This document shows, piece after piece, positions 34,301 through 42,337 of a DNA stretch of 64,000 nt; the first letter of the stretch is position 1; every line of letters begins with the position of its first letter. Under the pieces are notes generated by a model that was not told the origin of the DNA, did no database searches, and saw only the letters and a list, made by a program, of their open reading frames with translations. The DNA lies in contig NZ_JACVEL010000010.1 in NCBI RefSeq assembly GCF_014518315.1, forward strand, positions 62,001 to 126,000. The letters are read 5' to 3'. The position numbers and the translations under genes are program-made. The stretch comes from Taishania pollutisoli (GTDB taxonomy: Bacteria > Bacteroidota > Bacteroidia > Flavobacteriales_D > Crocinitomicaceae).

Positions 34301-35194
34301 TTCAGTCCGTCTGCCAACACATTACATCCGACGTTTACTCCTAACTCAGGAACAATCACTACTGATTTTACCCTGATCTATGTCGATGTGTGTGATGCAG
34401 ATTCAGCAACAGTTGTTATTGCACCATACCCTACGGTCGTACAGCCTCCTACACATTCATGTAATGACATGTCTGAGATATTGGTAACCAGCTCTCATAC
34501 CGGAGGAGTATGGACGGTTATCGATAATCCTTCTACTTCATGGCATGAAGACACCGCATTGGTCATTGTTTCAGGAAATCCGACATCCGGAGGAAACATT
34601 CCTTCTCAAACATTTGTTTCTTCCCACCCTACGGCAGGAACATACACAATGAGTTTTACAGACAACTTCTGTAATATGACACAAGAGGTAATCCTGAACT
34701 TCCTTCCTTATCCATGGACGAATATCAACGATACAACATTGTGTCTGGGGGTTCAATATCCGCTATCTGCCTGGGATGGTCCGGATGGACAGACCTACAG
34801 TTGGAATACAGGAGCAACGGGACAATCCATCACTGTCAATCAGCCCGGATTGTATATCGTTACAGCATCCAATGAATGTTATGCGTATTCTGATTCTGCA
34901 ACCATCCATTTCGAAGCTTGCGATATTTCAGCTCCAAATGTCATTTCATTATCTTCTCAATCAGGAAACAATCTCTGGTTTGTGAACAGCCATGGTGTTG
35001 CAGACTTTCACTGCATCATTGTGAATCGCTGGGGGAATTTAATTTACGAATACGACGGTGTTAACGGACACTGGGATGGTCGTGATATGGGAGGAAATAT
35101 TGTAAGTGAAGGTGTTTATTTTTATAAAATCGATGCGACACTGGAAGGAGGGGAGAAAATTGATAAACATGGATTTATTCAGGTAGTCCATTAA
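31391..35194 (+). CDS. Giant Ig-repeat surface protein with type B T9SS sorting domain (paralogue B)
   Basis: A 1267-residue protein. The ATG at 31391 is chosen over an upstream frame extension because it begins the signal peptide (MKAITHLLLLICSIAISF). A Cys-rich N-terminal domain (about 35-185; YVYNCPSSEGIQVFIFD, NQYYIMIDGYAG) resembles pre-peptidase or CUB-like modules. A chain of Ig-like units follows, with repeats such as YDWTTPDGSIVSGNST and TYTFTATDPGNGCSS, and others of the form DTxxCGTSFQVPxGSV. The CTD (last 90 residues) has CIIVNRWGNLIYEYDG, NGHWDGRDMGGN and EGVYFYKI, ending FIQVVH. It matches paralogues A and C over the last 170 residues, and shares a segment ending GIPGTWSPATINNSS with paralogue A. 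Confidence 0.9.
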   Translation: MKAITHLLLLICSIAISFISFSGGGSSGVVPPPPGMPPCAVNPPPGESCATATPICNVHGFCGTTSASYTVDTWPQLGSTSGGGAFCGSIENNAFLSFTAESTTISFDAYVYNCPSSEGIQVFIFDAATCGSGPVTGLVCVNQMYAQNTPYDVTATGLTPGNQYYIMIDGYAGNVCDYTFVATEGVALPLSLSTGDEVTICMGESVTTTAIGGDGVYTWDPSPHLSAINGATVTVTPPPTVGTYTYTVHSSGGGVPGCPTTNDYTLTVHVEACCYVETEVASVNCNVGNGTYTANLEVNFSNPPTTGNLVITPCSGSTQTIPVSSLGSSPYVISLPGLSLNTPTCTIQTYFTGSNDCSHILNYNAPATTTPTFDPITICQGDQAPTLPSASLNGIPGTWSPATINNSSSGTYVFTPDPTYCSPVVNFNVTVNPSPDITVTSPVVLDCTNPSGIQLQSSSTTPGANFLWTDSGGGSGGIVAGGTTPAPTVNSIGNYIVTVTNPTTSCTSTATVVVNGNGSEPTVSIDPPGDLDCINSSETLQGNATNSSGNQNNLTYDWTTPDGSIVSGNSTTTPLIDGIGIYTFTVTDQSNGCITSVSVSVDGDLDGPVIDPITAPVISCNDSTVILSGNTSVANAVVSWSTADGNILGTQDQHSLVDLAGTYTFTATDPGNGCSSSVDVIVTGNTTLPTANAGPDLVICPNSTAYLQGQGSSNTGSSVTYSWDATDGNIYLSDFSNIPNPEVPTTATFILHVTDPSNNCTVSDTAIVVAHVPPVLFNDTTVCGTSFQVPQGSVSVQGTFTWSEENGNGSFNNNTVLNPLFTASSGIVNYSFILTDACTSDTVDVTIMPLPTVSSPSDNCETIKELVVNSYEGGVWSGTGVTFTPSPTVAGGIVTTNANANPGTYTVTFTYANNVSTSCFFQQDLTLVFPVNVTIFNDTAFCGTSFQVPAGSVTSTGSGHWEVLPAGSGTFSPSANTLHPTFTPNSGTITTDFTLIYVDVCDADSATVVIAPYPTVVQPPTHSCNDMSEILVTSSHTGGVWTVIDNPSTSWHEDTALVIVSGNPTSGGNIPSQTFVSSHPTAGTYTMSFTDNFCNMTQEVILNFLPYPWTNINDTTLCLGVQYPLSAWDGPDGQTYSWNTGATGQSITVNQPGLYIVTASNECYAYSDSATIHFEACDISAPNVISLSSQSGNNLWFVNSHGVADFHCIIVNRWGNLIYEYDGVNGHWDGRDMGGNIVSEGVYFYKIDATLEGGEKIDKHGFIQVVH

Positions 35195-35225
35195 CGATCT
35201 AAGTCCCGAAGGATCACTAAAAACG

Positions 35226-35259
35226 AAGGGGGTGTTTTTTAACACTCCCTTTTTATTTT
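35226..35259 (+). terminator. Terminator after adhesin B
   Basis: AAGGGGGTGTT (35226-35236) pairs with AACACTCCCTT (35241-35251), one G-U pair, loop TTTT, then TTTTATTTTG. Confidence 0.85.
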
Positions 35260-35289
35260 GTTAAAGAAGCAACTATTTTTATAGATTTG
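35258..35289 (+). promoter_or_regulatory. Promoter of adhesin C
   Basis: TTG at 35258-35260, 21 bp, TAGATTTG at 35282-35289 (exact). It begins at the end of the previous gene's terminator. The leader to the ATG at 35321 is about 25 nt and A-rich. Confidence 0.7.
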
Positions 35290-35320
35290 TAGTCTACATT
35301 TTAAAAGAAAATAAAATCCT

Positions 35321-38200
35321 ATGAAAAGTATTCGTTTTTTAGTGATTGTACTTTTGAGTCAACTTTTTACAATTAATCTATTTTCTCAACAGGAAATAAG
35401 AGTAGATTCTCCCGAGTACATCCAAGCCAAAATGGATGGTACACTTGATCAGTACACAATTGTACAAGATTTAAGTTACCAGATTACGGAAGGGACAGCT
35501 AAACCTGTTATCGGCCCTTCGATTCAAACAAAATCCAGAGCAACAGATTGCGACTGTTTTGTCCAACCGGACGGAACCTATTCCCTTGCACTGGCACCAA
35601 ATGATGATGGGTCCAGTTCCTTGATCAATCTTCCGTTCTCATTTAATTTTTATGGGACAACATACAACTCCTTGTATATTAACAATAACGGAAATGTGAC
35701 ATTCGGAACTCCTTTAGCCACGTTTTCATCAACAGCATTTCCTTCTGCAAACAATCGCATTATTGCTCCTTTCTGGGCAGACGTTGATACACGCGGAGGA
35801 TTCGGGCAGGTATTGTATAAAATTACACCAACTGCGATTTATATCAACTGGCAAAGCGTTGGTTATTACAACACGCAAGGGGATAAACGAAATACATTTC
35901 AGTTAATTCTGACAAATGGTGCCGATCCTGCTGTTCCGGATGGAAACAATGTAGCATTCTGTTACCAGGACATGCAATGGACGACGGGTGCTGCATCTTG
36001 TAACCCAAGCGGACCTTGCTCTTATAACGGAAGTACCTTTACATGTGGCGGCTCAGGCGGATTCTGTGGAGTACCTGCAACTGCAGGAGCAAACAAAGGA
36101 GACAACGTAGGATATTTCTTAATTGGTCGTTTTGATCATCCGGGAAATGACTTTGACGGACCTCTTGGTAATAACGATGGAATTTCGTACCTGGACTATA
36201 AAAGCTTTTTCTTTGACATTACAGGGTCTCAAAATATTCCACCAATTGCACAAGGTGTTTCTTCATGCGATACATTTAAAATCTGTTCATACGGAGATAC
36301 AGCTGACATCATGTTAACCTTTTTATCTCCTGAGTTGAATCAAACAACATCCATTACATACAACAACGGTGGTTTGGCTTCAGTACAGGAAATTGCAAAC
36401 ATCTCGGGCAATACGGCTAACCTGGTTTTACGGGTAGTCGGAACGCCGGCAGATGCAGGAACATATAACATGTCTGTAACTGCAACGGATAACTTCTCTC
36501 CTACTCCGGGAGTGACAACCATTTCATTTGTCGTTATAATCGACAATAGCGGCACCAGTTTAAATCCGCAGCTTTCTTACACCACCGCCTGCGACAGTTT
36601 CCAGGTAAGTGTATTGAACGGTCCGTATGATGGCTATTTGTGGGACGATCAAAGTACTTATCCCCAAACATACATTGACGAAACGGGTGTATTTGGCGTA
36701 ACGGTCAATTTGGGGAACTGTTACAAACGCGTTGAAGAATATATCTATGTTCCTGAACCAGCTAACTTTAATTTACAAGGTAATTTATACCTGTGCCCGG
36801 GAGAAGACTCTACTCTTCTGACAATCGGAGATTCACTGGCAATTGATTTTATGGACTGGAATACAGGAAGTCCGAACGATGGTGATTTCTCAATGTGGTT
36901 AACACCCGGAACATATACCATTTACAACCAGGACAGTACGGGATTGTGTCAAAATGATACAACCTTTACAATCGGTCAGGGAGTACCTTCTATTATCTTC
37001 CCGGATGCGATCTCTTGTAACAACCTGAATTACCAGGTGACGGGATCGTTTGCAGGAACAGGAGCTGTTTGGTCCTCTCCTCATCCGGAGATTTCCTTCT
37101 CAAGTACAACTGCTTCCAACCCGATTATTACGGCCACAACGTATGGTATCTATACTGTTTACTTAAGTACACCGTGCGCAGGCAACCTGGAAGCCCAAAT
37201 TATTTATTCGTTCCGTCCGACCATCTTTGAAAATGATACGATTTGTGGCGACACGTATGAAGTTGATCTGGCTTCGGTTACCTCTTTCAACGGTGGAACA
37301 TGGTCGACATTGGATCCATCTGTGATCACCTTCTCGAATGATACGATTCACAATCCGGTTATCACAACATCTGTATTACCGTACAGCGCCCAGGTAACAT
37401 TCACGGATAAGTATTGTCCGTCTTTATCTGACAATGCGACAATTTTGTTCGTACCTGCCGGTATACCAAACATTCCGACTCAGGCGTGTAACTTAGGAAG
37501 TTTTGACTTATCTGTTGTCAGCTTCCAGGGAGGAACATGGTCTGTATTGGATAATCCGTCAACAACATGGCAAGAAGATACAGCTGCTGTATTTATTTAC
37601 GGAAACACGGTAGCACAACCAGGAATTACCGTATCTACACCAGGTGTTTATACTGTTCAGTACCATGACGCATTCTGTGATATTTATTATGAAGGAAACA
37701 TTAACTTCCCTCCGTACATCTATACGGAAGTTAAAGATACCAGTTTGTGTAACGGTGTCGAATATCAATTACATGCATGGGAACCTCCTTATCAAGTAAC
37801 GTACTCATGGAATACAGGAGCAACAACACCTTCCATTCCTGTTACGGAAGCCGGAAACTATGTTATCACGATCAGTAACCCATGTTATACGTATTCTGAC
37901 ACTGCAACAATTACATACCATGCATGTGACATTGAAGCACCAAACATTATTTCCCTTTCATCTCAGTCAGGAAATAATCAATGGTTCGTTAATTCAGACG
38001 GAATTGCTGAGTTCAATTGTATCATTGTCAACCGCTGGGGGAATATTATCTATGAATTCAGTGACGTAAACGGATCATGGGACGGAAGAGACCGTGGTGG
38101 AAATATCGTTCCTGAAGGAGTATATTTCTATACGATCAAAGCGAAGATTTTTGGTGGCGACGAACTGACGAAACACGGTTTCATCCAGGTAGTTCACTAA
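35321..38200 (+). CDS. Nidogen-domain surface protein with type B T9SS sorting domain (paralogue C)
   Basis: A 959-residue protein with a signal peptide ending near LFSQQ. Residues about 85-310 look like an extracellular nidogen (NIDO) domain: LPFSFNFYGTTYNSLYINNN, NNRIIAPFWADVDTRGG, TAIYINWQSVGYY and NTFQLILTNG. Ig-like units follow, with DTICGDTYEVDLASV and a repeated GGTWSxLDxPS motif. The CTD ends GFIQVVH and contains IIVNRWGNIIYEF, NGSWDGRDRGG and EGVYFYTIKA. The final 170 residues align with paralogues A and B. NIDO domains in animals act in cell adhesion; here it suggests a surface adhesin. The gene has its own promoter and terminator. Confidence 0.88.
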   Translation: MKSIRFLVIVLLSQLFTINLFSQQEIRVDSPEYIQAKMDGTLDQYTIVQDLSYQITEGTAKPVIGPSIQTKSRATDCDCFVQPDGTYSLALAPNDDGSSSLINLPFSFNFYGTTYNSLYINNNGNVTFGTPLATFSSTAFPSANNRIIAPFWADVDTRGGFGQVLYKITPTAIYINWQSVGYYNTQGDKRNTFQLILTNGADPAVPDGNNVAFCYQDMQWTTGAASCNPSGPCSYNGSTFTCGGSGGFCGVPATAGANKGDNVGYFLIGRFDHPGNDFDGPLGNNDGISYLDYKSFFFDITGSQNIPPIAQGVSSCDTFKICSYGDTADIMLTFLSPELNQTTSITYNNGGLASVQEIANISGNTANLVLRVVGTPADAGTYNMSVTATDNFSPTPGVTTISFVVIIDNSGTSLNPQLSYTTACDSFQVSVLNGPYDGYLWDDQSTYPQTYIDETGVFGVTVNLGNCYKRVEEYIYVPEPANFNLQGNLYLCPGEDSTLLTIGDSLAIDFMDWNTGSPNDGDFSMWLTPGTYTIYNQDSTGLCQNDTTFTIGQGVPSIIFPDAISCNNLNYQVTGSFAGTGAVWSSPHPEISFSSTTASNPIITATTYGIYTVYLSTPCAGNLEAQIIYSFRPTIFENDTICGDTYEVDLASVTSFNGGTWSTLDPSVITFSNDTIHNPVITTSVLPYSAQVTFTDKYCPSLSDNATILFVPAGIPNIPTQACNLGSFDLSVVSFQGGTWSVLDNPSTTWQEDTAAVFIYGNTVAQPGITVSTPGVYTVQYHDAFCDIYYEGNINFPPYIYTEVKDTSLCNGVEYQLHAWEPPYQVTYSWNTGATTPSIPVTEAGNYVITISNPCYTYSDTATITYHACDIEAPNIISLSSQSGNNQWFVNSDGIAEFNCIIVNRWGNIIYEFSDVNGSWDGRDRGGNIVPEGVYFYTIKAKIFGGDELTKHGFIQVVH

Positions 38201-38222
38201 AAAATCTGATATGAATATAAAG

Positions 38223-38257
38223 AAGAGGTCATCAAATGTGGTGACCTCTTTTCGTTT
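38223..38257 (+). terminator. Terminator after adhesin C
   Basis: AAGAGGTCATCA (38223-38234) pairs with TGGTGACCTCTT (38239-38250), one G-U pair, loop AATG, then TTCGTTTTT. Confidence 0.85.
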
Positions 38258-38262
38258 TTACG

Positions 38263-38270
38263 TATTTTTG
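38263..38270 (+). promoter_or_regulatory. -7 element of gapA
   Basis: TATTTTTG, exact consensus, 16 nt before the ATG at 38287; no clear -33 TTG. Confidence 0.45.
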
Positions 38271-38286
38271 TTAAAAAAGTAGGCAT

Positions 38287-39276
38287 ATGAAAATTGTAGG
38301 TGTTAATGGTTTTGGAAGAATCGGGCGCTATTTTGTAAGAATGGCACTCATGCAAGATGATCTTCAGGTTGCATTGGTCAATGATTTAGCTGACATAAAG
38401 ACATTGGCTCATTTATTTAAATATGACAGTATTCATGGACGTAATCCATTGAAATTTGAAATAGATGGCAACGCATTGGTTTTTGAAAACGGGAAGAAAG
38501 TTTATTTTCACCAGGAATCCAATCCTGAATTAATTCCCTGGGGGAAATATGGCGTTGAAATCGTCGTTGAATCAACCGGATTATTTACAAAAAAATCACA
38601 GGCTGAAAAACACCTGGCAGGAGGTGCCCGGAAGGTAATTATTTCTGCTCCCCCTGCGGACTCAGAGATCAAAACAGTGGTCATGGGAGTCAATACACAC
38701 ATTCTGGACGGGACAGAGCAAGTGATTTCAAACGCTTCCTGTACGACCAATAACATTGCTCCCCTCTTTTATGTGATGAAATCAATCTGTGAAATTGAAA
38801 ATGCGTTTATTACAACCGTTCACAGCTACACATCCGACCAACGCTTGCATGATGCTCCCCACAAAGACTTGCGAAGAGCCAGAGCGGCAGCAGAATCAAT
38901 CGTGCCGACATCCACAGGTGCAGCAAAAGCAATCACTAAAATCTTCCCAGAATACGAAGGGAAAATCGGTGGCGGAGCAGTACGCGTACCTGTTCCGAAC
39001 GGTTCTCTTTCAGATATTACAATGGTGGTCAAAAACCCGATTACGATTGAACAAATCAACCAGGCGATGAAAGCAGCATCTGAAGGTGAGTTAAAAGGAA
39101 TCCTCGAATATACGGAAGACCCGATTGTTTCAGTCGATATCATCGGCAACCCGACCAGTTGCTTGTACGATGCAGAGTTGACAAGTATCGTAGGAAAAAT
39201 GGTTAAAATTGTAGGTTGGTATGACAACGAGGCTGGTTACTCGAATCGGTTGATTGACCTTGTTAAATTCATTTAA
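38287..39276 (+). CDS. gapA: Glyceraldehyde-3-phosphate dehydrogenase, type I
   Basis: A 329-residue glycolytic enzyme that oxidises and phosphorylates glyceraldehyde 3-phosphate with NAD+. It starts with the Rossmann motif GVNGFGRIGR, has Asp in LVNDLAD (the NAD-preferring residue), the active-site Cys in SNASCTTNNIAP with its partner His in TTVHSYTSDQ, and closes with WYDNEAGYSNRL. It is the first of three genes spaced 8 and 41 bp apart (gapA, coaD and a periplasmic thioredoxin-fold protein). Confidence 0.97.
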   Translation: MKIVGVNGFGRIGRYFVRMALMQDDLQVALVNDLADIKTLAHLFKYDSIHGRNPLKFEIDGNALVFENGKKVYFHQESNPELIPWGKYGVEIVVESTGLFTKKSQAEKHLAGGARKVIISAPPADSEIKTVVMGVNTHILDGTEQVISNASCTTNNIAPLFYVMKSICEIENAFITTVHSYTSDQRLHDAPHKDLRRARAAAESIVPTSTGAAKAITKIFPEYEGKIGGGAVRVPVPNGSLSDITMVVKNPITIEQINQAMKAASEGELKGILEYTEDPIVSVDIIGNPTSCLYDAELTSIVGKMVKIVGWYDNEAGYSNRLIDLVKFI

Positions 39277-39284
39277 GAGCCATC

Positions 39285-39740
39285 ATGAAAAGAGGATTAT
39301 TTCCCGGTTCCTTTGACCCGTTTACAAAAGGACACGAAGTGGTGATAAAGAAAGCATTACACCTGTTCGATGAAATTGTAATCGGAGTTGGGGTCAACAG
39401 CACGAAAAATTATTTATTTGATACGGATAAGCGTCTGTTTCATATCCGGTCATTATTCGAAAATAAACCCAAAGTAAAAGTCGAAGTATACAATAAACTG
39501 ACGGTTGATTTTTGTAAAGATATTGATGCGCAATTTATCATCCGGGGATTACGCGATTCAAAAGATTATGAATACGAACGTTCCATCGCACATATGAATC
39601 TATCGATTTCCTCCATTGAAACCGTTATTTTTCTCACGGATCCGGAATATTCTGCAATCAGTTCTACAATCATACGGGAAATACACCGAAACGGAGCTGC
39701 GATTGATAAATTTGTAACAAATCCGCATTTACTCGTTTAA
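39285..39740 (+). CDS. coaD: Phosphopantetheine adenylyltransferase
   Basis: A 151-residue enzyme of coenzyme A synthesis that adds AMP from ATP to 4'-phosphopantetheine. It has the nucleotidyl-transferase motif PGSFDPFTKGHEVVI at residues 7-21, FIIRGLRDSKDYEYE and the C-terminal ISSTIIREI motif. Length is that of the family (about 160). It lies 8 bp downstream of gapA. Confidence 0.96.
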   Translation: MKRGLFPGSFDPFTKGHEVVIKKALHLFDEIVIGVGVNSTKNYLFDTDKRLFHIRSLFENKPKVKVEVYNKLTVDFCKDIDAQFIIRGLRDSKDYEYERSIAHMNLSISSIETVIFLTDPEYSAISSTIIREIHRNGAAIDKFVTNPHLLV

Positions 39741-39781
39741 TAAGTGGTATGATTTCTGATCTGAAGTCAAAAAACAATGAA

Positions 39782-41215
39782 ATGAAACATGTTTTCTTCT
39801 CCTTATTTCTTCTTGCTCTGAGTGTAACAGGGTTTGCTCAATCCGGTAAAATCGTAAAAATAGAAGGGTTTGCTCCCGGATATATCGGACAGACGGTACA
39901 ACTGAATGAAATTGAAGATTATTTCAGTATGAAGGAGTCGACCATGGCTTCTGCAACTGTTAAAAATGATTCTATTTTTTCATTGATTTTCACGGTAGAG
40001 GAAGTCCAAAAAGTCATTGTAAGAATCGGTAATAATCGTTCTTTTTTATATGTACAACCAGGAGGAAACTATTCCGTTTATTTTCCTGTAAAAGACAAAT
40101 ATGAACCCTATCGACCGGCAGGAAACCAGGTAGAAGTGACCTTTTATGATCTTGATTCTACAGACATCAATTACCAGATTCTTGGATTCAATCGCTGGCT
40201 GGATAATTATTTAGCAATCAACTATTCTGACCACCTGAAAAATCCGGTTGCGTTCAGTAAAAGTATGGATGAATTCAAAGAAGCAGCTCAGAAATATTAC
40301 GCAAAAGACACCGGTAATTACATCTATGACTACGTTCGGTTTACCATTGCCAATACCATAGACAATATCCAGCAAACGGCTAACAGAAACCGCTACGAGA
40401 AGCACGATTTCTACATCAAATATCAACCTGTACGGTATCGAAATGATGCTTATATGGACTATTTTAAAAACTTTTATAAAGGAATGATGCCCACCATTCC
40501 CCTGGAGGTAAATAACAGAGTATACCTCGGATTGCTCAAAAGCAGCCCTTCACTGATCATGAATGCACTGGGAATGGAATACACCATGATCAATATGCGG
40601 GTACGCGAACTGGCGATGATCGAGCTGCTTTCTGAATTATACTATGCGCCCGATTATCCGCAGACCAACATTATTACAGTACTTGACAGTGTTAAGAATC
40701 ATGCGTTATTTGAAGCGAACAAAACAATCGCTGCCAATATGATTTCACGACTCACAGAAGCAGCCAGCGGCGGAAGAGCACCTGAATTTGTTGTAAAAAC
40801 CATCGGTGATCAATCCAAAGGACTTTCTGATTATAAAGGGAAATACCTGTACATTCATTGTTTTGATCCATCTTCAGAGAAGAATAAAATTGAATTGCCA
40901 TTGTTGACAGCATTGCAGAAAAAATATCAGAAAGAGATTACCTTTCTCACTATTTGTAAAGCATCGGCCGTGAATACGGAAAACAAACAGGTTCTTTCAG
41001 GGCTATCATGGGATGTTGCCGTTATTCCGGACAATGCAACGTTCTGGTCGAACTACAAAATAGCAACGTTTCCGTCTTACGTTCTGATTGATCCATATAC
41101 CTATATTGTTCAGGCACCGGCTTTAGGTCCGCAACCCAACAACCTGTACGAAACAATTGACAAGGTGTTCTTCAATATTCAGAAAGCGTTGAAAGAAGAG
41201 CGGGAAAACAGATGA
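39782..41215 (+). CDS. Exported thioredoxin-fold protein
   Basis: A 477-residue protein; the ATG at 39782 is chosen because it starts the signal peptide (MKHVFFSLFLLALSVTGFAQ), whereas the open frame begins 11 codons earlier. Residues 20-120 form a beta domain like the DUF4369-type N-terminal region of Bacteroidota thiol-disulfide proteins, a helical middle part follows, and the last 130 residues are a thioredoxin/AhpC-like fold (APEFVVKTIGDQSKGLSDYKG, KYLYIHCFDPSSEKN). The CxxC redox motif is replaced by CFDPSS, so it is probably not a classical disulfide reductase. It follows coaD by 41 bp. Confidence 0.75.
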   Translation: MKHVFFSLFLLALSVTGFAQSGKIVKIEGFAPGYIGQTVQLNEIEDYFSMKESTMASATVKNDSIFSLIFTVEEVQKVIVRIGNNRSFLYVQPGGNYSVYFPVKDKYEPYRPAGNQVEVTFYDLDSTDINYQILGFNRWLDNYLAINYSDHLKNPVAFSKSMDEFKEAAQKYYAKDTGNYIYDYVRFTIANTIDNIQQTANRNRYEKHDFYIKYQPVRYRNDAYMDYFKNFYKGMMPTIPLEVNNRVYLGLLKSSPSLIMNALGMEYTMINMRVRELAMIELLSELYYAPDYPQTNIITVLDSVKNHALFEANKTIAANMISRLTEAASGGRAPEFVVKTIGDQSKGLSDYKGKYLYIHCFDPSSEKNKIELPLLTALQKKYQKEITFLTICKASAVNTENKQVLSGLSWDVAVIPDNATFWSNYKIATFPSYVLIDPYTYIVQAPALGPQPNNLYETIDKVFFNIQKALKEERENR

Positions 41216-41223
41216 TTCTCCAT

Positions 41224-41285
41224 TTTCAAAAAATAAATTGCGTCACTATTCTTACTAATACTTTTTTGAAATTTACAATGTGACG
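41224..41285. repeat. Nested inverted repeats in a convergent spacer
   Basis: TTTCAAAAAA (41224-41233) and TTTTTTGAAA (41262-41271) are perfect inverted arms; CGTCAC (41241-41246) and GTGACG (41280-41285) form a second, overlapping pair. They lie just downstream of the thioredoxin-fold gene and may act in transcription end formation. Confidence 0.5.
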
Positions 41286-41289
41286 GGGC

Positions 41290-41342
41290 ATATTGTCATA
41301 TCGCTATATAACGATATCGCAATATGACGATATAGCGATATG
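41290..41342. repeat. CGATAT-type palindromic repeat, copy 2
   Basis: CATATCGCTATAT (41297-41309) and ATATAGCGATATG (41330-41342) form a perfect 13-bp inverted repeat. The loop contains the further palindrome CGATATCG (41312-41319). The 15-mer at 41290-41304 is the reverse complement of 24775-24789. It lies in the 288-bp non-coding gap between two convergent genes; apart from this and the adjacent nested repeats I see nothing in that gap. Confidence 0.8.
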
Positions 41343-41503
41343 GGAATCATGAGAATCGCAAACAAACAATCACACAAACAAACTGATTATCAGCACCAAA
41401 ATGGTTTGATTTAACTTCAGAACGTTGTGCAACCGTTTGAAAAACAAGATAAGTCCCCTCACCCCACTTGCAACAAAAATTCGTTATTTCTCTTCCGGGC
41501 AGA

Positions 41504-42235
41504 TCAATCGATTGCGTACTCCAGGCGAATGGTAATGGAAGCTGTTTTTAATTTAGAAGAAGTATTAAACGATCCACCCCAGCTATAATCTTCCGCAGAA
41601 TTTTTTGCCGTGATCTGAATCACTCCCATGGATGCATTTCTCAGATTTCCCAACGAACTTCCGGAATTAGATGCGATTTTCTCTGCACGTTCTTTTGCAT
41701 CTTTGGTTGCGTTTTCAATCATTTTCAACTTCAATTCGGCCAACTTCGTATAATAATAATCCGGTTCCAATGATGTTAATTCGATGTTTTGGTCGATCAA
41801 CTCAGTAACCTCGCGGGAAACGGTTTCAATTTTATCAACTTCCTTAGATTCGATGCGCAGGTTCTGTGTCAACAGGTACCCGGTAAAATAGGACGACATA
41901 AAATTTCCATGTTCATCATAAGAGTTAGAAAACTCTTTGGTAATACTCACAGAGGAAAATACAATATCTTTCTCACTGATTCCTTTCGATGTCAGGTATT
42001 TTTTAATTTTTGAACGGTCATTATTCAATTCCGCAGAAATAGCCTTCAAATCCGTACCTCTTTTTGAAAAATTAGCCTGCCAGACAATGAGGTCGGAAGC
42101 AAAATTCTCTTCCCCCAATCCGGTTACGCTGATTGTTTGATTTTGCTTGTATTTAGAAGAATATGAACTTCCCAGAATAGCTGCAACAATAATAATGGAC
42201 AATCCAATGATGAATGTATTCAAATGCTGTTTCAT
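41504..42235 (-). CDS. SIMPL (DUF541) domain protein
   Basis: A 243-residue protein. The open frame extends to 42337, but the ATG at 42233-42235 starts the N-terminal membrane anchor (MKQHLNTFIIGLSIIIVAAIL), so the shorter form is chosen. The rest is a SIMPL/DUF541 domain: ISVTGLGEENFASDLIVWQ at the start, a long helix with DAKERAEKIASNSGSSLG, and a final strand TASITIRLEYAID. These proteins are periplasmic, with kinase-like or stress-related roles proposed but no firm function. It is downstream of, and on the same strand as, the TonB receptor, but has a long spacer. Confidence 0.85.
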   Translation of the reverse strand: MKQHLNTFIIGLSIIIVAAILGSSYSSKYKQNQTISVTGLGEENFASDLIVWQANFSKRGTDLKAISAELNNDRSKIKKYLTSKGISEKDIVFSSVSITKEFSNSYDEHGNFMSSYFTGYLLTQNLRIESKEVDKIETVSREVTELIDQNIELTSLEPDYYYTKLAELKLKMIENATKDAKERAEKIASNSGSSLGNLRNASMGVIQITAKNSAEDYSWGGSFNTSSKLKTASITIRLEYAID

Positions 42236-42337
42236 ATAGGTTTTAATTGGTTTCTGTAAATTTAGTTTTTTTCGGCACATGCCCACACGAATTTTGTTAA
42301 ATCTTTTTCCTCGTAACAAACCGACTATATATCTCAA

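Noticed and set aside
13416-38200. Tandem Ig-like coding repeats considered as a CRISPR-like or mobile repeat array
   Set aside because: The repeats are within long open frames, about 225-270 bp per unit and diverged; they are protein domain repeats.
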